Part shown: in pieces, positions 32,733-36,829 of the stretch
Layout of the letters: each line of letters begins with the position of its first letter
Numbering within the stretch: position 1 is the stretch's first letter
Assembly: GCA_947462535.1 (NCBI GenBank)
Contig: CANHPN010000019.1
Span: 1 to 36,829, forward strand
Source: Akkermansiaceae bacterium
Lineage (GTDB): Bacteria > Verrucomicrobiota > Verrucomicrobiia > Verrucomicrobiales > Akkermansiaceae
Length of the DNA stretch: 36,829 nt
Direction: 5' to 3'
The notes under the pieces: model-generated
Seen by the model: only the letters and a program-made list of their open reading frames with translations
Told to the model about the DNA's origin: nothing
Database searches by the model: none
Translations under genes and position numbers: made by a program

Positions 32733-35700
32733 ATGAATTGGAATTACCCAAAAGAGCTGCCGGTCGTCGAACACCGGGAGGAAATCCTCGCGGCCATCCG
32801 CGCGCATCCGGTTGTAGTCGTGGTCAGTGAAACCGGCTCCGGGAAAACTACCCAGCTGCCGAAAATGGTCGCCGAAGCGCTCGGTGACGATGGCGGGCGC
32901 ATCGGTTGCACCCAGCCACGGCGGCTCGCGGCGGCCAGCGTCTCGAAGCGCGTGGCCGAGGAGTTGCAGGTCCCGCTCGGAGATTACGTCGGCTACCAGG
33001 TCCGCTTCGAGGACCGCACCTCGCGGGAGACGCGGATCAAATTCATGACCGACGGCATCCTGCTGGCGGAAACCCAGGGCGACCGCGACCTCAAGCAATA
33101 CGAGGCCCTCATCCTCGACGAAGCACACGAACGCTCGCTCAACATCGACTTCCTGCTCGGCTACGTGAAGCGCCTTTTGGAACGCCGGAAGGACCTGAAA
33201 CTCGTCATTTCCTCCGCCACCCTCGACGCCGGATCGTTCGCGGAGTTCTTCTCCTTCAACGGCGTGCCCGCGCCGGTCATCGAAGCACCGGGCCGGATGT
33301 TTCCCGTCGCGGAATTCTTCCTGCCGCCTTTCGACGACGAGGATCTCGCCCAACATGTCGCCCGCGCCGTGGACTATCTCGGCGACGTCGAACCGAACGG
33401 CGACGTCCTGATTTTCCTCCCCGGCGAGCGCGAAATCCGCGAGTGCGCCGACGTCCTCGACGGCCGCCAATACCGCAGCACCGAGGTGCTGCCGTTATTC
33501 GCCCGCCTCGGCCTCGGCGACCAGCAGCGTGTTTTCAATCCCGGCAACAAGCGCCGCCTCATCCTTGCCACTAACGTCGCGGAAACTTCGCTCACCATCC
33601 CGCGCATCGCCTGCGTCATCGACACCGGCATCGCCCGCGTCAGCCGCTGGAGTCCGGGAAAAGGCGTGCAGCGCCTGCAAATCGAGCCAGTCAGCCAGGC
33701 CAGCGCCCGCCAGCGGAAAGGGCGCTGCGGCCGTGTGAGGGACGGCGTCTGCGTCCGGCTTTACGAGGAAACCGAACTCACCGAACGCCCGGAATTCACC
33801 GACCCGGAAATCCGCCGCAGTTCCCTGGCCGGCGTGATCCTGCGGATGAAGGCGCTCAACCTGCCGGAGATCGACGAGTTTCCCTTCCTCGATCCACCGT
33901 CGCCCAAGGCCGTTTCCGAAGGCTATCGCACCCTTCGCGAGGTCAACGCACTCGATAAGGAAAAACGCCTCACCGACTATGGCCGTCAGATCGCACGGTT
34001 ACCGGTCGATCCACGGTTAGGCCGTATGCTCATCGAGGCCCGCAAGGAACATTGCCTGGCGGAAGTCCTGCCCATCGTCGCCGCTTTAGAGTCCAGCGAC
34101 CCCCGCGAACGTCCCGCCGAGAAAACCCGCGAAGCCGACGCCGCGCATGCCAAGTGGAAGGACGGCGATAGCGATTTCATCTCGCTCCTCCGCCTCTGGA
34201 ACGACCTCGCGAAGTTCCGCGACCACCGCGGCCGCTGGCAGCGCAATGCCCTGCGGAAATTCTGCGGACCCGCCTTCCTCAACGCCCGCCGCGTGATGGA
34301 GTGGGCGAACGTCCGCGACGAGCTCGCCGATCTGCTGGAGCGCGAGTGGAAGCTCAAGATCGGCGGCATCGGCGACGATATATCCGGCGCGGAGAACTAC
34401 GCCACGCTTCACAAAGCACTTCTAGCAGGCGTGCCGCGGCAGTTCGGCGTGTGGGACCGCGAGTCGAAATCCTACCGCAGCGCGAACGGCGGCTTCTTCG
34501 CGGTGTTTCCCGGCTCCGGCCTGTTTTCCCTGCCCAAGCGCTTCGAGTGGGTGATGGGCATGGAGCTGGTGGAAACCTCGCGGCTGTGGGCGCGGCGGGT
34601 TGCTAGGATTGATCCCGCGTGGGTCGAGCTGGTCGCGCCGCACCTGTGCAAGAGCAAGTATGGCGAGGCGCACTGGGACGAAGCCCAAGGCGCGGTTTAC
34701 GGCAAGGAAACCGTGATCTGCGGCGGCCTGCCCGTCGTCGCCGGGCGGCGGGTTCACTACGGCCGCGTCGATCCCGTAGCGGCTAGAAATATTTTCCTGC
34801 GGGAAGGCATCATCGGCAACGGCCTGCGCAAGCGCTGCAAGTTCCTCGACCACGTGCTCGAAATGCGCGGCGAGATCGAGGCTATCGAACAGAAACTCCG
34901 CCGCCCCGGCGGGTTGTGGAGCGACGAGGCCGTCCTGCGCTTTTACGAGGAGCGCATCCCCGAAGACATCAACACCGCCGCCGCCTTCCACAAGTGGCTG
35001 GAGAGAAACGAGGATGTCCTGATGCTCGGCGTCGGCGACGTGGTGGACGAGGATCTCGAATACCTCGGCCTCGCAGGTTTCCCCGACAACATCACCCACG
35101 CTGGTCAGGAATACTCGCTCTACTATCACACCGCGCAGGGCGAGCGCGATGACGGCGTCACGCTCGGCGTCCACGTTGATCAACTGCCGAAATTTCCTGA
35201 CTGGCTGCCCGCCTGGGGTGCCGATGGAAACCTGCGCGAGCGCGCGGAAATCCTGCTGCGCTCGTTGCCAAAAGACTACCGCCGAATCTGCCAGCCCATC
35301 GCCCCCGCAGCGGAAAGCTTTGCCGAGCTGTGGAGTTTCGCACCCAAGGACCGTTCCATCTATCAATCTCTATCCGAGCATATGAAGGACCGCAACGGAG
35401 TCTATGTCCCCGTCGGTGAATTCGACACCAGCAAGCTCCCGCCCGAGCTCGTCACGAAAATCTGGGTCTGCGATGACGACGCCAACGAGCTGGCGATGGG
35501 CGACGACGTGGCCGTGCTCAAGCTCCAGCTCGCCGACCGCATGCGCGTCCGTTTCGAGGCTGCCGCGAATGCCGATGTCGAGCGCAAGGGCATCAGCACG
35601 TGGGACGGAGAAAGCCTGCCGGAACTCGTGATGACACCGGGCGGCGCGGCCTATCCGGCGCTGGTGGACGAGGGCAAAACCGTCGGCGTCCGCGCCTTCA

Positions 35701-36413
35701 CCTGCGCCGCTGAGGCGGCGGAATCCCACCGCGCAGGCGGCGCGCGCCTGCTGTGGCTCGCCCACGCCGACCAGGTCGCCTATCTGAAGAAGAAATTCCC
35801 GCTCGGCCTGATGGCGAAGGTCGAGCTGCCGCGCCTCGGTCCCGGCGGCACCTCGCTGGACATGCTCATCCTGCTCGCCGCGGAGGGCGCTGCTAGAGGG
35901 GTTTTTCCGAGATCGCCCGATGAGTTCGCCGCGCTCAAGGAGCAGGCGAGGGGACACTGGTATGAAGCCGCTGCAGTTATCGGCAGAGCCATCGACGAAA
36001 TTTTCGAGATCCTGCCGGAAATCCAGCGCTGGATCGCCGCCAACCGGAATGACCGCAACCTCGGCGAGATCGCGGAGGATCTCGAAGAGCAGCTCGCCTG
36101 GCTCTTCCGCAAGGACTTCGCCTGGCGCGCCGGCTTTGCTGGCCTGCGTGAATACCCGCGCCGCCTGCGGGCGATCCGTTCCCGGTTAGGCCGTCTTTCC
36201 TCGCTGCCCATCGTCAAGGATCTGGAGAAAATGCAGCGCCTCCGCCGCCTCTGGCAGCCGTGGTTCCAGCGCTGGTCCGCCAAGCCCGGGGACCCGCGCT
36301 CCTGGCCCCACGGCTGGGCGCTGGAGGAATTCCGCGTTTCGCTCTTCGCCCCGGACATCCCGCTGCTAAGCAAAGTTTCCGAGAAGCGGATCGAAGAGAT
36401 GATCTTCGGCTAA
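32733..36413 (+). CDS. hrpA: ATP-dependent RNA helicase HrpA
   Basis: DEAH-box RNA helicase acting on structured RNA and stalled ribosomes. 1,226 residues from ATG 32733 (MNWNYPKELPV); GTG 32715 is an alternative. Motif I is SETGSGKTTQLPK (about 31-43), motif II DEAH (about 129), motif III SSATLD (about 159), and motif VI is QRKGRCGRV. Helicase-associated HA2 and OB-fold regions follow, then the long C-terminal DUF3418 region characteristic of HrpA. The length is slightly under the E. coli protein, with no visible breaks. No clear ribosome binding site. Stands alone on its strand. Confidence 0.95.
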   Translation: MNWNYPKELPVVEHREEILAAIRAHPVVVVVSETGSGKTTQLPKMVAEALGDDGGRIGCTQPRRLAAASVSKRVAEELQVPLGDYVGYQVRFEDRTSRETRIKFMTDGILLAETQGDRDLKQYEALILDEAHERSLNIDFLLGYVKRLLERRKDLKLVISSATLDAGSFAEFFSFNGVPAPVIEAPGRMFPVAEFFLPPFDDEDLAQHVARAVDYLGDVEPNGDVLIFLPGEREIRECADVLDGRQYRSTEVLPLFARLGLGDQQRVFNPGNKRRLILATNVAETSLTIPRIACVIDTGIARVSRWSPGKGVQRLQIEPVSQASARQRKGRCGRVRDGVCVRLYEETELTERPEFTDPEIRRSSLAGVILRMKALNLPEIDEFPFLDPPSPKAVSEGYRTLREVNALDKEKRLTDYGRQIARLPVDPRLGRMLIEARKEHCLAEVLPIVAALESSDPRERPAEKTREADAAHAKWKDGDSDFISLLRLWNDLAKFRDHRGRWQRNALRKFCGPAFLNARRVMEWANVRDELADLLEREWKLKIGGIGDDISGAENYATLHKALLAGVPRQFGVWDRESKSYRSANGGFFAVFPGSGLFSLPKRFEWVMGMELVETSRLWARRVARIDPAWVELVAPHLCKSKYGEAHWDEAQGAVYGKETVICGGLPVVAGRRVHYGRVDPVAARNIFLREGIIGNGLRKRCKFLDHVLEMRGEIEAIEQKLRRPGGLWSDEAVLRFYEERIPEDINTAAAFHKWLERNEDVLMLGVGDVVDEDLEYLGLAGFPDNITHAGQEYSLYYHTAQGERDDGVTLGVHVDQLPKFPDWLPAWGADGNLRERAEILLRSLPKDYRRICQPIAPAAESFAELWSFAPKDRSIYQSLSEHMKDRNGVYVPVGEFDTSKLPPELVTKIWVCDDDANELAMGDDVAVLKLQLADRMRVRFEAAANADVERKGISTWDGESLPELVMTPGGAAYPALVDEGKTVGVRAFTCAAEAAESHRAGGARLLWLAHADQVAYLKKKFPLGLMAKVELPRLGPGGTSLDMLILLAAEGAARGVFPRSPDEFAALKEQARGHWYEAAAVIGRAIDEIFEILPEIQRWIAANRNDRNLGEIAEDLEEQLAWLFRKDFAWRAGFAGLREYPRRLRAIRSRLGRLSSLPIVKDLEKMQRLRRLWQPWFQRWSAKPGDPRSWPHGWALEEFRVSLFAPDIPLLSKVSEKRIEEMIFG

Positions 36414-36829
36414 CGAAGTCACGCTTGTCGTTGTTCCCGGATGTCGGGATCTTGGCGCAGTTCACCGTCTTGAAATCAGTCAATCCCTGCAATCAATGGT
36501 TAATTTTGAAAAACAACTGATCTCCGGCCTAAATCAGCCGCTATAACGCAAGCTTTAAATAAATTCACCCTCACCCGGTTCGGGGAGGATTGCGCGTTGT
36601 ATCGCCTTCTGGGCTTCGTGCCGGAGAGCGAGCGGAAAAGCGGCCAGCGCCGCAAGTCCGGGGCCGCCGGAACCCCAGCGCCGCCTCGCGGTATCAAGAG
36701 TCTCGCCGGGTGCGGGCGGCGGCGTGAACGTCGGATGATTTGGGCGGTTTAAAAATCGGATGTTAGTGCATGGGTTTTTGCTGGGGTGGACGATGGCGGT
36801 TCTCAGCTTTCGACGCGGTCTTTCATGCG
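36414..36829. other. Region after hrpA, no gene seen
   Basis: No family-like open frame was recognised. A weak 5-bp hairpin (TCCCG-GATGT-CGGGA) lies about 25 bp after the hrpA stop. A 10-bp direct repeat, CCAGCGCCGC, occurs at 36644-36653 and 36675-36684 in a GC-rich patch that may be a repeat element. A 65-codon minus-strand frame through it is low-complexity and unconvincing. Confidence 0.35.

Noticed and set aside
1-36829. CRISPR arrays, rRNA and tRNA genes
   Set aside because: No regularly spaced direct repeats and no tRNA or rRNA signatures were seen apart from the tRNA-like ends of tmRNA.

Overview
The window is a high-G+C bacterial chromosome segment. It most likely comes from the phylum Verrucomicrobiota, from a Luteolibacter/Haloferula/Akkermansiaceae-like lineage. 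That is inferred from protein style: a giant secreted protein with passenger-type beta-strand repeats, a DUF6288-like N-terminus and a PA14 domain; 'GLPNLLEYA'-type C-termini; an SHD1-thioredoxin protein; a cyanophycin synthetase; and REP-like repeats. No rRNA or tRNA gene is present, so the lineage is not proven. Almost no gene has a clear AGGAGG-type ribosome binding site, so most starts were chosen from protein homology.

Layout. 1-2.4 kb: 3' part of cyanophycin synthetase (cphA). 2.4-7.8 kb: a 1,773-residue secreted multidomain protein on the minus strand, with a leader holding two 42-bp direct repeats and a terminator-like hairpin. 8.2-10.2 kb: ilvD and a small VF530 protein. 10.2-13.6 kb: divergent metG and der, separated by 0.46 kb containing a palindromic repeat. 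13.7-16.6 kb: a minus-strand run of an acetyltransferase, trmD, an alpha/beta hydrolase and a 3-hydroxyisobutyrate-dehydrogenase-like reductase.

16.7-21.4 kb is an eroded stretch. It holds a frameshifted and stop-interrupted cohesin-like gene, a 5'-truncated dockerin-bearing gene, a second alpha/beta hydrolase whose last codons lie in a repeat element, an aldolase/ROK-kinase mosaic remnant, nspC with microsatellite-like inserts, and a flippase C-terminal scrap.

21.4-22.8 kb: a bestrophin-like (DUF4239-type) membrane protein and a double-ACT regulator. 22.9-27.0 kb: a P-loop NTPase, then nuoD, an exported thioredoxin-like protein and nuoE. An 18-bp perfect palindrome matching the Rex (NADH/NAD+ sensing) operator consensus lies just before nuoD. 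27.1-30.9 kb: a glycosyltransferase/glycosidase fusion translationally coupled to a GH130 enzyme. 31.0-31.9 kb: a DUF4357 remnant and tmRNA (ssrA). 32.0-36.4 kb: beta-carbonic anhydrase divergent from the RNA helicase hrpA. The last 0.4 kb has no convincing gene.

Most of the window is housekeeping: translation (metG, trmD, der, ssrA, hrpA), branched-chain amino acids (ilvD), respiration (nuoDE), polyamines (nspC) and CO2/bicarbonate. The points most worth a second look are the Rex-type operator on the split nuo cluster, the repeat-rich leader of the giant secreted protein, the decayed cohesin/dockerin pair next to a repeat, and the GT4-GH/GH130 pair.
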